In this document: piece by piece, positions 1-7,376 of the stretch | Layout: each line of letters begins with the position of its first letter | How positions within the stretch are numbered: the stretch's first letter is position 1 | Assembly: GCF_018531375.1 (NCBI RefSeq) | Contig: NZ_JAHBOH010000001.1 | Span: 2,999,885-3,063,884, forward strand | DNA length: 64,000 nucleotides | Origin: Cellulomonas fulva | GTDB lineage: Bacteria; Actinomycetota; Actinomycetes; Actinomycetales; Cellulomonadaceae | Direction: 5' to 3' | Notes under the pieces: model-generated | Seen by the model: only the letters and a program-made list of their open reading frames with translations | Databases searched by the model: none | Told to the model about the DNA's origin: nothing | Position numbers and translations under genes: made by a program

Positions 1-1860
1 GTCGGCGGTAGCCAGCCCCGGCACCTCGGCGCCCCGCGGTGCGCGTGCGGGAGCCGGTGCCGGGCGCGCCGACGCACCCGCCGTGCCCGACCCCCAGAGC
101 GCCGCCCGCGCCTGCAGCCGCTCGTGGCGGCCCGTCACCACGGGTGGCCACGCACCCGTGTGCCCTGCGTGCGGCCGGGACGTGCGGACCGGTCCCGACA
201 AACCGCTGCCTGCACCGTCGCTGCCCGAGCCGGTTCCTGAGCCGCCGCTGCCGGGGGCACCGCGTGGGGCGCCATCCGAACCTCCCGTACCAGTCGCCCG
301 CGCCGACGAGCTGTCCGGCGACCCGTCGTCGACGGGTGCGGCGCGCAGGCTGCCCCAGCGCTCGATCGACTTGGCCCACGCATCCTGCTGCCCCGCGTCG
401 TAGCCGAGCGCCCGCGCGGCGTCGCGCACCGCCGACCGCGGACGGTAGGAGATCACGTTCGCCACCTGCGCGGCGTGCTCCCGGCCGTGCTGGCCGTAGA
501 CGTACTGGATGACCTCCTCCCGGCGCGCGGACTCGATGTCCACGTCGATGTCGGGCGGCCCGTCCCGCTCCGGGGCCAGGAACCTCTCGAACAGCAGACC
601 GTGGTGCACCGGGTCGACCGCGGTGACGCGCAGCGCGTAGCAGACCGCCGAGTTGGCGGCCGAGCCGCGCCCCTGCGCCAGGATCCCGTTGCGCCGGCAG
701 AACGCGACCAGGTCGTAGACCACCAGGAAGTAGCCGGGGAACCCGAGCTCCTCGATGACCCGCAGCTCGTGCTCGAGCTGCGCGTACGCGCCCTCGACGC
801 GTGCGGTCTCCGGCGGGCCGTACAGCTCGAGCGCGCCGCGACGGACCAGCTCGCGCAGCCACGAGGCCTCGGTGTGACCCGGTGGCACCGGGTAGGGCGG
901 CAGCGACGGCGCGACGAGCGACAGGTCGAACGCGCACTCGGCGGCCAGGTCGGCGGCGGTGGCGACCGCGTGCGGGTACCGCCGGTGCAGCCGGAGCATC
1001 TCGCTCGCCGAGCGCAGGTGCGCCCCCGGACCGGCCGGGAGCCAGCCGTCCAGGTCGTCCAACGACGAGCGGGCGCGCACGGCCGCGAGCGCCGCCGCGA
1101 GGTCGGCGTCGCGCGGGGTGGCCTGGTGCGCGGCGGTGGTCGCGACCAGCGGCAGCCCGGTGTCCTGTGCGAGCACGGCGAGCGCGTCCGCACGCTCGTC
1201 GTCGTACGCGTCCCCCGCCGCCGTGACCTCGACGGCGACGTTGTCCTTCCCGAACAGCGCGACGAGGCGGTCGAGCTCGCGCGCCGCCGCGGCGAGCCCA
1301 CCGGGCGCGACCGGGACCACGCCGGACGGGTCCCCGCCGGCGAGCGCCCGGCGCACCGCGCCCTTCCGGCAGCCCGTGAGCACCAGCCACTGCCCGGCCG
1401 CGGCCTGGGCGAGCTCCTCCAGGTGGTACTCCGCGGCGCCCTTGCGCCCGGTGCGCAGGTGCCCCTCGGCGATCGCCCGGGAGAGCGCCCGGTAGCCGTC
1501 GGGGCCGCGCGCGAGCACCAGGAGGTGCGCCGCGCGCGGGTCGGGCACGCCCGTGGGCTCGTCGAGCACCGGCGGTCCGGGTGCCGGTGCCGGCTCGCGC
1601 CCGTGACGACGCGCGTCCGGGGCCGGCAGGTGCAGCTCCGCGCCGAACACGGTGCCGACCCCGACCCGGCGCGCTGCCTCGGCGAACCGCACCACCCCGT
1701 ACAGCCCGTCGTGGTCAGTCAGCGCCAGCGCGCTCAGCCCCAGGCGCGCCGCCTCCGCCGCGAGCTCCTCGGGCTGGCTGGCACCGTCGAGGAAGCTGAA
1801 CGCCGAGTGGGCGTGCAGCTCGGCATAGCGCGCGCCCACCCTCGTCGAGGGGTCAGTCAT
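1..1860 (-). CDS. dnaE2: Error-prone DNA polymerase DnaE2 (ImuC), N-terminal 620 residues
   Basis: This is a C-family DNA polymerase that extends past lesions in the SOS mutasome. The protein opens with a PHP domain (AELHAHSAFSFLDGAS near residues 12-27). The palm is visible as GRGSAANS followed by PDIDVDIES, which supplies D437, D439 and D441. The start is an ATG at 1860, 8 bases inside the end of imuB, so the two are translationally coupled. The gene runs off the left edge; the family is about 1,100 residues long, so the rest of the palm, the fingers and the OB region are not visible. PHP plus DnaE palm together with the ImuA/ImuB neighbours separates it from replicative DnaE1. Expression is expected from the LexA-controlled promoter upstream of imuA. 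Confidence 0.93.
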   Translation of the reverse strand, partial: MTDPSTRVGARYAELHAHSAFSFLDGASQPEELAAEAARLGLSALALTDHDGLYGVVRFAEAARRVGVGTVFGAELHLPAPDARRHGREPAPAPGPPVLDEPTGVPDPRAAHLLVLARGPDGYRALSRAIAEGHLRTGRKGAAEYHLEELAQAAAGQWLVLTGCRKGAVRRALAGGDPSGVVPVAPGGLAAAARELDRLVALFGKDNVAVEVTAAGDAYDDERADALAVLAQDTGLPLVATTAAHQATPRDADLAAALAAVRARSSLDDLDGWLPAGPGAHLRSASEMLRLHRRYPHAVATAADLAAECAFDLSLVAPSLPPYPVPPGHTEASWLRELVRRGALELYGPPETARVEGAYAQLEHELRVIEELGFPGYFLVVYDLVAFCRRNGILAQGRGSAANSAVCYALRVTAVDPVHHGLLFERFLAPERDGPPDIDVDIESARREEVIQYVYGQHGREHAAQVANVISYRPRSAVRDAARALGYDAGQQDAWAKSIERWGSLRAAPVDDGSPDSSSARATGTGGSDGAPRGAPGSGGSGTGSGSDGAGSGLSGPVRTSRPHAGHTGAWPPVVTGRHERLQARAALWGSGTAGASARPAPAPARAPRGAEVPGLATAD

Positions 1861-3634
1861 AGCGCGCCTCGCAGGTCCATGCGGTCGCGGCGGGATGCTG
1901 CGCGCCCGAGGGCGGAGCGGCCACGAGGAGCGCCGCGGGCTCGTCGTCGAACGTCACCTGGACGTGCCCGCGCAGCTCCTGGCCCCCCGGGGTGCCCGCT
2001 CCCCACCACCGGCCGGTGAGCAGCCACGGGCCGGCCCACCCCGCGACCCGCGTCCGGCGCCCCTGCCCCCAGGACACCCACGCCGGTGCGGCGCTGAGGC
2101 CGGCCCGGGCATCGAGGGCCACCGCGACCCCGGTGCCGTCCAGCACCTGCACGGGCTCCGGCTCGGGCAGCACGGTCGCCGGCGCGGGGTGCGGCAGCCG
2201 GCCCGGCCACGGTCGGTCGACGGGGCGCGGCGACCCACCCTGCTCTCCCCCGCCCTGCTCCCCCCACGGCCGCAGGAGCACCTGCTCGCGCACGTCCCGC
2301 CCGCCCTGCAGCGCCACCGCGAGCAGCCCGGACCCGCCGACGATGCCCTGCACGCGGTCCAGCGCCCGGTGCGCCCGCAGGTCGCCGCCGGACGGGCCGC
2401 CCCAGAGCCGGCCCTGCTCCGCTCCCGCAGGCGCGACGTCGAGCGCCGTGACCGCGAGCCGGACCAGCGTGACCGGCCGGTCGTCCTCGTCGGGCGGGAG
2501 CTCGAGGTGGTCGTCGAGGACCGGGTCCGACGAGCCGGCGGAGCCCATGCCCCGCGACGAGCCGTCCGGCGCTCGGCCCGACGACGCCGCACGGCGACCG
2601 GTGCGCGAGTCCAGCCGCCGCGCCCGGGCCGTGGTCACGGCCGTGGCGGTGAGCCAGCCCTCGAGCTGCCAGCGGATCCGGTCGGTGATGCGGGCGGGCG
2701 ACAGGCCGCCCCACCCGCCCAGGTCGGTCCGCCACGCGCGGACCAGGTCCACCCCCTCGTCGGTGCGTGCCGCGATCTCGAGACGCCCGCACGTCAGCCC
2801 GTGCTCCACGAGCATGGCGTGCAGGTCCTCGGCCAGCCGGCGTCCGGCGAACGTCGCGGTGTCGACGCGGTCGACCGGCGGATCGAGCTCGGCGCTCACC
2901 TCGAGGTCGGCTTCCGGGCGACGACGAGCGGGCGGGCGCTCGTCCTCGCCGCGTGCCAGCAGGTGCGCCCAGCCGCCCAGCCGGCCGAACCGCGCGTGCA
3001 CGTCCGTCGCGGGCAGAGCGGCCAGCTGCCCCAGCACGCGCAGCCCCAGCCGGTGCAGCAGGCTGACCAGCTCGTCGACCTGGCGCGCGGTCTCGTCGGT
3101 CACCGCGGCGAAGGACAGCTCGGTCATCGGGCGTCCCGCGAGGAACGCCGCGGAGCCGCCCGGCGGCACGGGGGCACCCGTGCGTGCGGCGACCACCGCG
3201 GCCAGCAGCCCGTCCGCCGTCCCGACCGCGCACTCGTGACCCGTCCCCAGCGCCACGGCCTCGACCAGGCGCTCCGCCAGCGCGTCCTCCGACCCGTGGT
3301 AGCGGCTCGCTCCGCCCGCGGGCAGCAGGAGCAGCCCGGGCCGGACCACCTCGAGGCCGGCCACCACCGTCTCGGCGGCGACCGCGACGGGCTCGAACGC
3401 CCGGGCGTCGCGGGCGTCGTCCCCCGGCAGCAGCACGAGCTCCGGGCAGCAGCCCTGCGCCTGGCGTCGGCGCATGCCGCGGCGCACGCCCTCGAGCCGC
3501 GCGAGCGCGTTGACGGCCGCCACGTGCTGCCCGACGAGCACCGCCGCGGGCAGGTGCGCGGGGACCTCGAGCGCCGCGGCAGCGGCGACCACGGGCCAGT
3601 CCGGGACCCACAGGACGGTGGTGCGCGTGCTCAT
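1853..3634 (-). CDS. imuB: ImuB, Y-family polymerase-like mutasome protein
   Basis: This 593-residue protein has the Y-family polymerase fold. The N-terminal strand reads TTVLWVPDWPVVAAA, where active family members have a D-x-D-x-F-F motif, so the first catalytic acidic pair is lost, as is known for ImuB. A Gly/Ser/Arg-rich stretch near residues 345-380 precedes the C-terminal part. Around residue 408 there is EQGRLWGG, which resembles the beta-clamp-binding motif QLPLWG of mycobacterial ImuB. The expected role is a non-catalytic adaptor linking ImuA', DnaE2 and the sliding clamp. The ATG overlaps the end of imuA by 4 bases (ATGA) and its own end overlaps dnaE2 by 8 bases. Function is inferred from family and context. 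Confidence 0.88.
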   Translation of the reverse strand: MSTRTTVLWVPDWPVVAAAAALEVPAHLPAAVLVGQHVAAVNALARLEGVRRGMRRRQAQGCCPELVLLPGDDARDARAFEPVAVAAETVVAGLEVVRPGLLLLPAGGASRYHGSEDALAERLVEAVALGTGHECAVGTADGLLAAVVAARTGAPVPPGGSAAFLAGRPMTELSFAAVTDETARQVDELVSLLHRLGLRVLGQLAALPATDVHARFGRLGGWAHLLARGEDERPPARRRPEADLEVSAELDPPVDRVDTATFAGRRLAEDLHAMLVEHGLTCGRLEIAARTDEGVDLVRAWRTDLGGWGGLSPARITDRIRWQLEGWLTATAVTTARARRLDSRTGRRAASSGRAPDGSSRGMGSAGSSDPVLDDHLELPPDEDDRPVTLVRLAVTALDVAPAGAEQGRLWGGPSGGDLRAHRALDRVQGIVGGSGLLAVALQGGRDVREQVLLRPWGEQGGGEQGGSPRPVDRPWPGRLPHPAPATVLPEPEPVQVLDGTGVAVALDARAGLSAAPAWVSWGQGRRTRVAGWAGPWLLTGRWWGAGTPGGQELRGHVQVTFDDEPAALLVAAPPSGAQHPAATAWTCEARYD

Positions 3635-4671
3635 CCGACGAGCCGGAGGTCGGGCTGGTCGGCAGGGCGGCCAGGACGCTGGTCGAGGTGACCAGGATGC
3701 CGGTCAGCCGCTGCGGTGCCCGTGCTCGACGCCGTGGGCACCACCCCGGCCGTACCGGACCCCGCTGCCGCCAGCGGCAGCGTGAGCTCCACCGACCTCG
3801 GGACCGCGGCGCCGCTGCGACCCGTCCGCGCGACCCGCACCCGCTGCGCGCGCAGCCGCCCCTCGCCGTCCCCGAGACCGGCCCAGCCGCCGTGCCCCCA
3901 CGCCTGCTCGACGGCGAGGACCACACCGGCACCCGGCCACGGCACCGACGCCAGGAGCACCGAACCCCGCTCCCGGGCCCGGGCGGACAGCCGGCGCCGG
4001 TCCGCGTCGGTCAGCCGGACCTCGGGTCCGACGAGGACGACGTCCATCCCGTCGAGCAGCGCCCCGAGCACGACCGCGGCGTCCGCACCGGGCCGGGGAA
4101 CCACCGCCAGCCGCTCGAGCACGACGCCCGCCTCGGCCGCCGCGAGCAGCCCCAGCGACGGCTGCCCGACCACCGCGGCCCAGGCGCCCGCCGAGCTCGC
4201 CGCCGCCAGGAGCGCGAGCGTGAGTGACGTGGACCCGACGACGGCCGTGGTGGCACCGCGACGCAGGCCGTCCGGCAGCAGCTCGCCGAGCTGCGGCGGC
4301 ACGGGCAGGGGCGGGCGCTCGGTGGTGAGCAGCGACGTCGTCAGCGAGGTCGTCAGCGAGGTGGTCGGCGCGCTGGTCAGGGAGGTGGACGGCGCGCTGG
4401 TGAAGGTGGTGGACGGCGAGGTCGGCGGCGACGTGGTCAGCAGCACAGCGGCAAGCCCAGCAGGACCGACGGTCACGGCGGGTCGCTCGGCGGCACGGGC
4501 GCGCTGCTCGGGCGGCCCCGACGTCCTCGTCGTCCCCTCGAGCGTGCCGACAGGATCACCGGTGCGCTCGGTCATGCGGACGCTGCGGGCGCCGGTGCGC
4601 CGCTCGGCGTGCGCGAGCGCGAGCCGGGCGCGCGCGACCCGCTCCTCGCGCGTCAGCACGTCGACCGTCAT
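3631..4671 (-). CDS. imuA: ImuA'-type RecA-like mutasome protein
   Basis: First gene of the imuA-imuB-dnaE2 cassette, 346 residues. The frame stays open for about 280 bases further upstream, but that extension would run through the LexA box at 4757-4772. I therefore place the start at the ATG at 4671 (MTVDVLTREERVARARLALA). The C-terminal two thirds resemble the RecA-like fold of ImuA proteins (GSTSLTLALLAAASSAGAWA, then ADAAVVLGALLDGMDVVLVG), without a convincing Walker A motif. A Thr/Ser/Pro-rich repetitive stretch lies near residues 75-117. In mycobacteria ImuA' works with ImuB and DnaE2 in damage-induced mutagenesis; the role here is by analogy. Confidence 0.82.
   Translation of the reverse strand: MTVDVLTREERVARARLALAHAERRTGARSVRMTERTGDPVGTLEGTTRTSGPPEQRARAAERPAVTVGPAGLAAVLLTTSPPTSPSTTFTSAPSTSLTSAPTTSLTTSLTTSLLTTERPPLPVPPQLGELLPDGLRRGATTAVVGSTSLTLALLAAASSAGAWAAVVGQPSLGLLAAAEAGVVLERLAVVPRPGADAAVVLGALLDGMDVVLVGPEVRLTDADRRRLSARARERGSVLLASVPWPGAGVVLAVEQAWGHGGWAGLGDGEGRLRAQRVRVARTGRSGAAVPRSVELTLPLAAAGSGTAGVVPTASSTGTAAADRHPGHLDQRPGRPADQPDLRLVG
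4318..4440 (-). repeat. Imperfect tandem repeat coding a Thr/Ser-rich linker in imuA
   Basis: Short imperfect units of the type GTCGTCAGCGAGGTC recur on the plus strand. On the coding strand they give TSPST, TSAPSTSLTSAPTTSL and TTSLTT-like runs. This is the least conserved-looking part of ImuA and reads as a flexible linker. Confidence 0.6.
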
Positions 4672-4756
4672 GACTGCCCCTATGGACGACTCGGCCCCGC
4701 GGGCCACCTGCACAGACGTCGCTGACCTGCAAGGATGCAAGCCAGAACCGCCCTGT

Positions 4757-4772
4757 TCGAACGTCTGTTCGA
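4757..4772. promoter_or_regulatory. LexA (SOS) box of the mutasome operon
   Basis: TCGAACGTCTGTTCGA matches the actinobacterial/Gram-positive SOS consensus CGAAC-N4-GTTCG exactly and extends it by one base on each side (TCGAAC / GTTCGA with a 4-base spacer). It lies 86 bases upstream of the imuA start. LexA repression and DNA-damage induction of imuA-imuB-dnaE2 is the expected outcome. Confidence 0.9.
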
Positions 4773-4939
4773 CACCTCTAGTACACGCTCCCCGCGTCCG
4801 GGTGTCAACCCGCGCAGGTGCGACCACGCGGCACCTCGGTGACCATGGCAGGTGCCACCGACAGCGGCGGCACGCACGCTCACCCGTCCTGCTCACACCG
4901 ACTGATCGCCCGTACCCGTCCGACGCACCGGAGGACCCC

Positions 4940-5479
4940 GTGGTCTCGCTCACCCGTCCCGTCGCACCCGACCCCTACAGCCTGCTCCCGGCGGTCCCGT
5001 CGTTCGAGGTCACCAGCACCGACTGGACCCACGGCGAGCCCGTGCCCGTCGTGCACACCAACACCGAGGCCGGCCGGAACGTCTCGCCGCAGGTCTCCTG
5101 GTCCGGCTTCCCGCCGGAGACCGCCGGCTTCGCCGTGAGCGTCTTCGACCCCGACGCACCCGGGGTCGCCGGCTGGTTCCACTGGACCGTCCTGGGCCTG
5201 GGCGCGGACGTCACGTCGCTCACCACCGGCGCCGGCGCACCCGACGGGTCCGGCCTGCCGGCGGGCGCGTCCCAGCTCCGCAACGACGACGGCGAGACCG
5301 GCTACATCGGCTGCGCTCCCCCGCCCGGCGACCAGGTCCACCGCTACTTCCTGGTGGTGCACGCGCTGGACACCGCCGACCTCGGCCTGACCCCCGCCTC
5401 CCCGCCCGGGGCGACGAGCGCCGCCCTCGTCTTCCACACCCTCGCCCGCGGCATCCTGGTCGGCACCTTCCAGCGCTGA
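4940..5479 (+). CDS. YbhB/YbcL-type PEBP (Raf kinase inhibitor-like) protein
   Basis: A 179-residue phosphatidylethanolamine-binding-protein family member, close to the usual bacterial length. Family motifs visible are SPQVSWSGFPPETAGFAVSV, then FDPDAPGVAGWFHWTVLGL, which contains the ligand-site DPDAP and the following HW, and later HRYFLVVHALD. The start chosen is GTG at 4940 with GGAGG at 4930-4934 just upstream; the open frame before it has no other sign of being coding. There is no signal peptide, so it is probably cytosolic. The physiological ligand of bacterial members is mostly unknown. A perfect inverted repeat follows 31 bases after the stop. Confidence 0.88.
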   Translation: MVSLTRPVAPDPYSLLPAVPSFEVTSTDWTHGEPVPVVHTNTEAGRNVSPQVSWSGFPPETAGFAVSVFDPDAPGVAGWFHWTVLGLGADVTSLTTGAGAPDGSGLPAGASQLRNDDGETGYIGCAPPPGDQVHRYFLVVHALDTADLGLTPASPPGATSAALVFHTLARGILVGTFQR

Positions 5480-5510
5480 CCCGCCCTCCGACTTCCCTGA
5501 CTCCCCCGAC

Positions 5511-5564
5511 GACCACGTCATCTCTCCGGCTCCGGAGCCGGAGAGCCGGAGAGATGACGTGGTC
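5511..5564. terminator. Perfect 22-bp inverted repeat, probable terminator
   Basis: Arms at 5511-5532 (GACCACGTCATCTCTCCGGC plus TC) and 5543-5564 are perfectly complementary around a 10-base loop. The centre also holds the palindrome GGCTCCGGAGCC (5528-5539). It sits between the PEBP stop (5479) and the next promoter (5598). There is no T-tract, as is common for high-GC hairpin terminators. The length and perfection are unusual; a protein-binding site or a dispersed repeat are alternatives. Confidence 0.6.
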
Positions 5565-5597
5565 GCGGTGGTGGAAGGGCGCCGTGGGGCCGGTCGG

Positions 5598-5603
5598 TAG
5601 GGT
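5598..5603 (+). promoter_or_regulatory. -10 box TAGGGT, leaderless promoter of the YbaK-like gene
   Basis: TAGGGT lies 6 bases before the ATG at 5610, which places transcription start at or next to the start codon. No Shine-Dalgarno sequence is seen. Confidence 0.55.
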
Positions 5604-5609
5604 GCCGGG

Positions 5610-6176
5610 ATGATCTTGGGGACGCTGACCTGGGAGCCCGCGCTCGCGCACCTCGACCTGGTGGCACCGAGCACCGCACGCGCGCTGACCGCGTGGGCGG
5701 AGCACGACGAGCCGGTCGCGACGAGCGTGCTCGTCGCGAGCATCGACCCGGACCTGGCCGACACCGCCGCGCTCACGGAGGCGTACGCGCTGCCGCCGTC
5801 GGCGTCGGCGAACTGCGTCCTGGTCGCGGGCCGCCGGGACGGTGCCGAGCGGGTGGCCGCCGCGGTGGTCCGGGCGACGACGCGCGCCGACGTCAACAAC
5901 ACCGTCAAGCGCCTGCTGGACGTGCGCAAGGCCTCGTTCCTCCCGATGGACCGTGCGACGGCCGAGTCCGGCATGGAGTACGGCGGCATCACGCCCGTCG
6001 GGCTGCCGGAGGGCTACCGCGTCCTGGTGGACGCACGCGTCACGGTGCCCGACGAGGCCGGCGACCTGGTCGTCATCGGCAGCGGGCTGCGTCGCTCGAA
6101 GATCGCCCTGCCGGGTGCGCTGCTGGCCCGCCTGCCCGGCGCCGAGGTGGTCGACGGCCTCGCGACCGGTGCTTGA
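5610..6176 (+). CDS. YbaK/EbsC-family aminoacyl-tRNA deacylase-like protein
   Basis: A 188-residue protein of the YbaK/ProRS-editing superfamily, which hydrolyses mischarged aminoacyl-tRNAs. Visible family elements are ASANCVLVAGRR, the central NNTVKRLLDVRKASFLP segment with the conserved lysine region, GMEYGGITPVGLP with the Gly-Gly-x-x-Pro-x-G-x-P loop, and the C-terminal VVIGSGLRRSKIALPG. The substrate tRNA cannot be read from sequence; free-standing relatives edit Cys-tRNA(Pro) or Ala-tRNA(Pro). It is transcribed alone from a leaderless promoter and insulated upstream by the hairpin at 5511-5564. Confidence 0.85.
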   Translation: MILGTLTWEPALAHLDLVAPSTARALTAWAEHDEPVATSVLVASIDPDLADTAALTEAYALPPSASANCVLVAGRRDGAERVAAAVVRATTRADVNNTVKRLLDVRKASFLPMDRATAESGMEYGGITPVGLPEGYRVLVDARVTVPDEAGDLVVIGSGLRRSKIALPGALLARLPGAEVVDGLATGA

Positions 6177-6327
6177 CCTGATCCCGACCGACACGGACCG
6201 TGCGATGGGGCATCCATGACGGACGCTTGACGTGCGGCCGGGACCGGTGCGGAACCGGCTCCGCCCACCGCCCGAATCGGGACGGACGTCCCGTCATCCG
6301 GCACCCGTCCCCGCCGACGATCAGGGC

Positions 6328-6462
6328 ATGGACACGCTCCTCGCCACCCCGGACACCGACGTCCGCCCGCTCGACCGCGCCGACGCCCCGTGCGACCTCG
6401 TCACCACGTTCCTCGCCGCCAGCCGCGCCCTCGACGACGACCTGCCGCAGTTCTGGGACTAA
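6328..6462 (+). CDS. Possible 44-residue protein of unknown function
   Basis: A small ATG-to-TAA frame coding an acidic peptide that begins MDTLLATPDTDVRPLDRADA and ends DDDLPQFWD. Its codon pattern (G/C at third positions) fits the genome. The Shine-Dalgarno sequence is weak (CAGGG) and no family is recognised. It occupies the otherwise empty space between the YbaK-like gene and the convergent methyltransferase gene. It may be a real small protein or chance. Confidence 0.35.
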   Translation: MDTLLATPDTDVRPLDRADAPCDLVTTFLAASRALDDDLPQFWD

Positions 6463-6471
6463 CGCCGACCA

Positions 6472-6510
6472 GCCGCCGGCACATGCCGCCGGCACACGCC
6501 GCCGGCCTGG
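6472..6510. repeat. Three 13-bp direct repeats
   Basis: GCCGCCGGCACAT, GCCGCCGGCACAC and GCCGCCGGCCTGG follow one another between two convergent genes. Each contains GCCGGC, so the stretch can fold and may act as part of a terminator. Confidence 0.5.
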
Positions 6511-6524
6511 CGCGGACGCGCCCG

Positions 6525-7376
6525 TCAGGCCCGCGTCGCCCAGAACGCGACCGCCGCGGCGGCGGCGACGTTGAGCGAGTCGACCCCGCCCGCCATCGGG
6601 ATGCGCACGACGAGGTCGCACGCCGCCACCGTCGTCGCCTTGAGGCCGTGGCCCTCGGCGCCGAGGACCAGCGCGAGGCGCTCGGGCGGGTCCGCCACGA
6701 GCTCGTCGAGCGTGATCGCCTCGTCGGACAGCGCGAGCGCCGCGGTCACGAAGCCCGCCCCGCGCAGCGCCTCGACCCCACCGGGCCACGGGTCGACGCG
6801 CGTCCACGGCACCTGGAAGACGGTGCCCATCGACACGCGCACCGACCGACGGTAGAGCGGGTCCGCGCACCTCGGCGTGACGAGCACGGCGTCGACGCCG
6901 AGCGCCGCGGCGGACCGGAACGCCGCTCCCACGTTGGTGTGGTCCACGACGTCCTCGAGCACCGCGACGCGGCGCGCGCCGGCCAGGACGTCGGCGAGCG
7001 CGGGCAGCGCCGGGCGGTGCATCGCGGCGAGCGCGCCCCGGTGCACGTGGAACCCCGTGATCGCCTCGAGCACCGGCTCGTCGGCGACGTAGACCGGGAC
7101 CGCGGGCTCGTCGGACGCGGTCTCGTCGGGCCAGACCTCCGCGACCATCCGCTCGAGGTCCGGCACCCAGCGCGGCGCGAGCAGCACCGACCGCGGCCGG
7201 TGGCCGGCGCGGAGCGCCCGGCCCAGCACCGTCGAGCTCTCCGCGATGTAGAGGCCCTTCTCGGGCTCGTGGCGCGAGCGGAGCGCGACGTCGGTCAGCG
7301 ACACGTAGTCGGCGAGCCGCTCGTCGGACGGGTCCGTGACGTTCTGCAGGTCGAGGCGCGGCACGCGGGCCATCAT
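6525..7376 (-). CDS. SpoU/TrmH-family RNA 2'-O-methyltransferase
   Basis: A 283-residue SPOUT-class methyltransferase. The three SpoU motifs are present in order: motif 1 in HTNVGAAFRSAAALGVDAVL, motif 2 in ALVLGAEGHGLK, and motif 3 in RIPMAGGVDSLNVAAAAAV. An N-terminal substrate-binding region of about 110 residues precedes them. It should transfer methyl from S-adenosylmethionine to a ribose of rRNA or tRNA; the target base is not deducible. The start MMARVPRLDLQN at 7376 overlaps the stop of the GH10 gene by 4 bases (ATGA), so the two are probably co-translated, an odd functional pairing. Confidence 0.88.
   Translation of the reverse strand: MMARVPRLDLQNVTDPSDERLADYVSLTDVALRSRHEPEKGLYIAESSTVLGRALRAGHRPRSVLLAPRWVPDLERMVAEVWPDETASDEPAVPVYVADEPVLEAITGFHVHRGALAAMHRPALPALADVLAGARRVAVLEDVVDHTNVGAAFRSAAALGVDAVLVTPRCADPLYRRSVRVSMGTVFQVPWTRVDPWPGGVEALRGAGFVTAALALSDEAITLDELVADPPERLALVLGAEGHGLKATTVAACDLVVRIPMAGGVDSLNVAAAAAVAFWATRA

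Noticed and set aside
475..2019. A 514-residue plus-strand frame
   Set aside because: It is antisense to dnaE2, whose catalytic motifs are unambiguous; long antisense frames are expected at this GC content.
4672..4953. N-terminal extension of the imuA frame to an upstream ATG at 4953
   Set aside because: It would translate through the perfect LexA box at 4757-4772 and gives a low-complexity Cys/Arg-rich peptide unlike ImuA.
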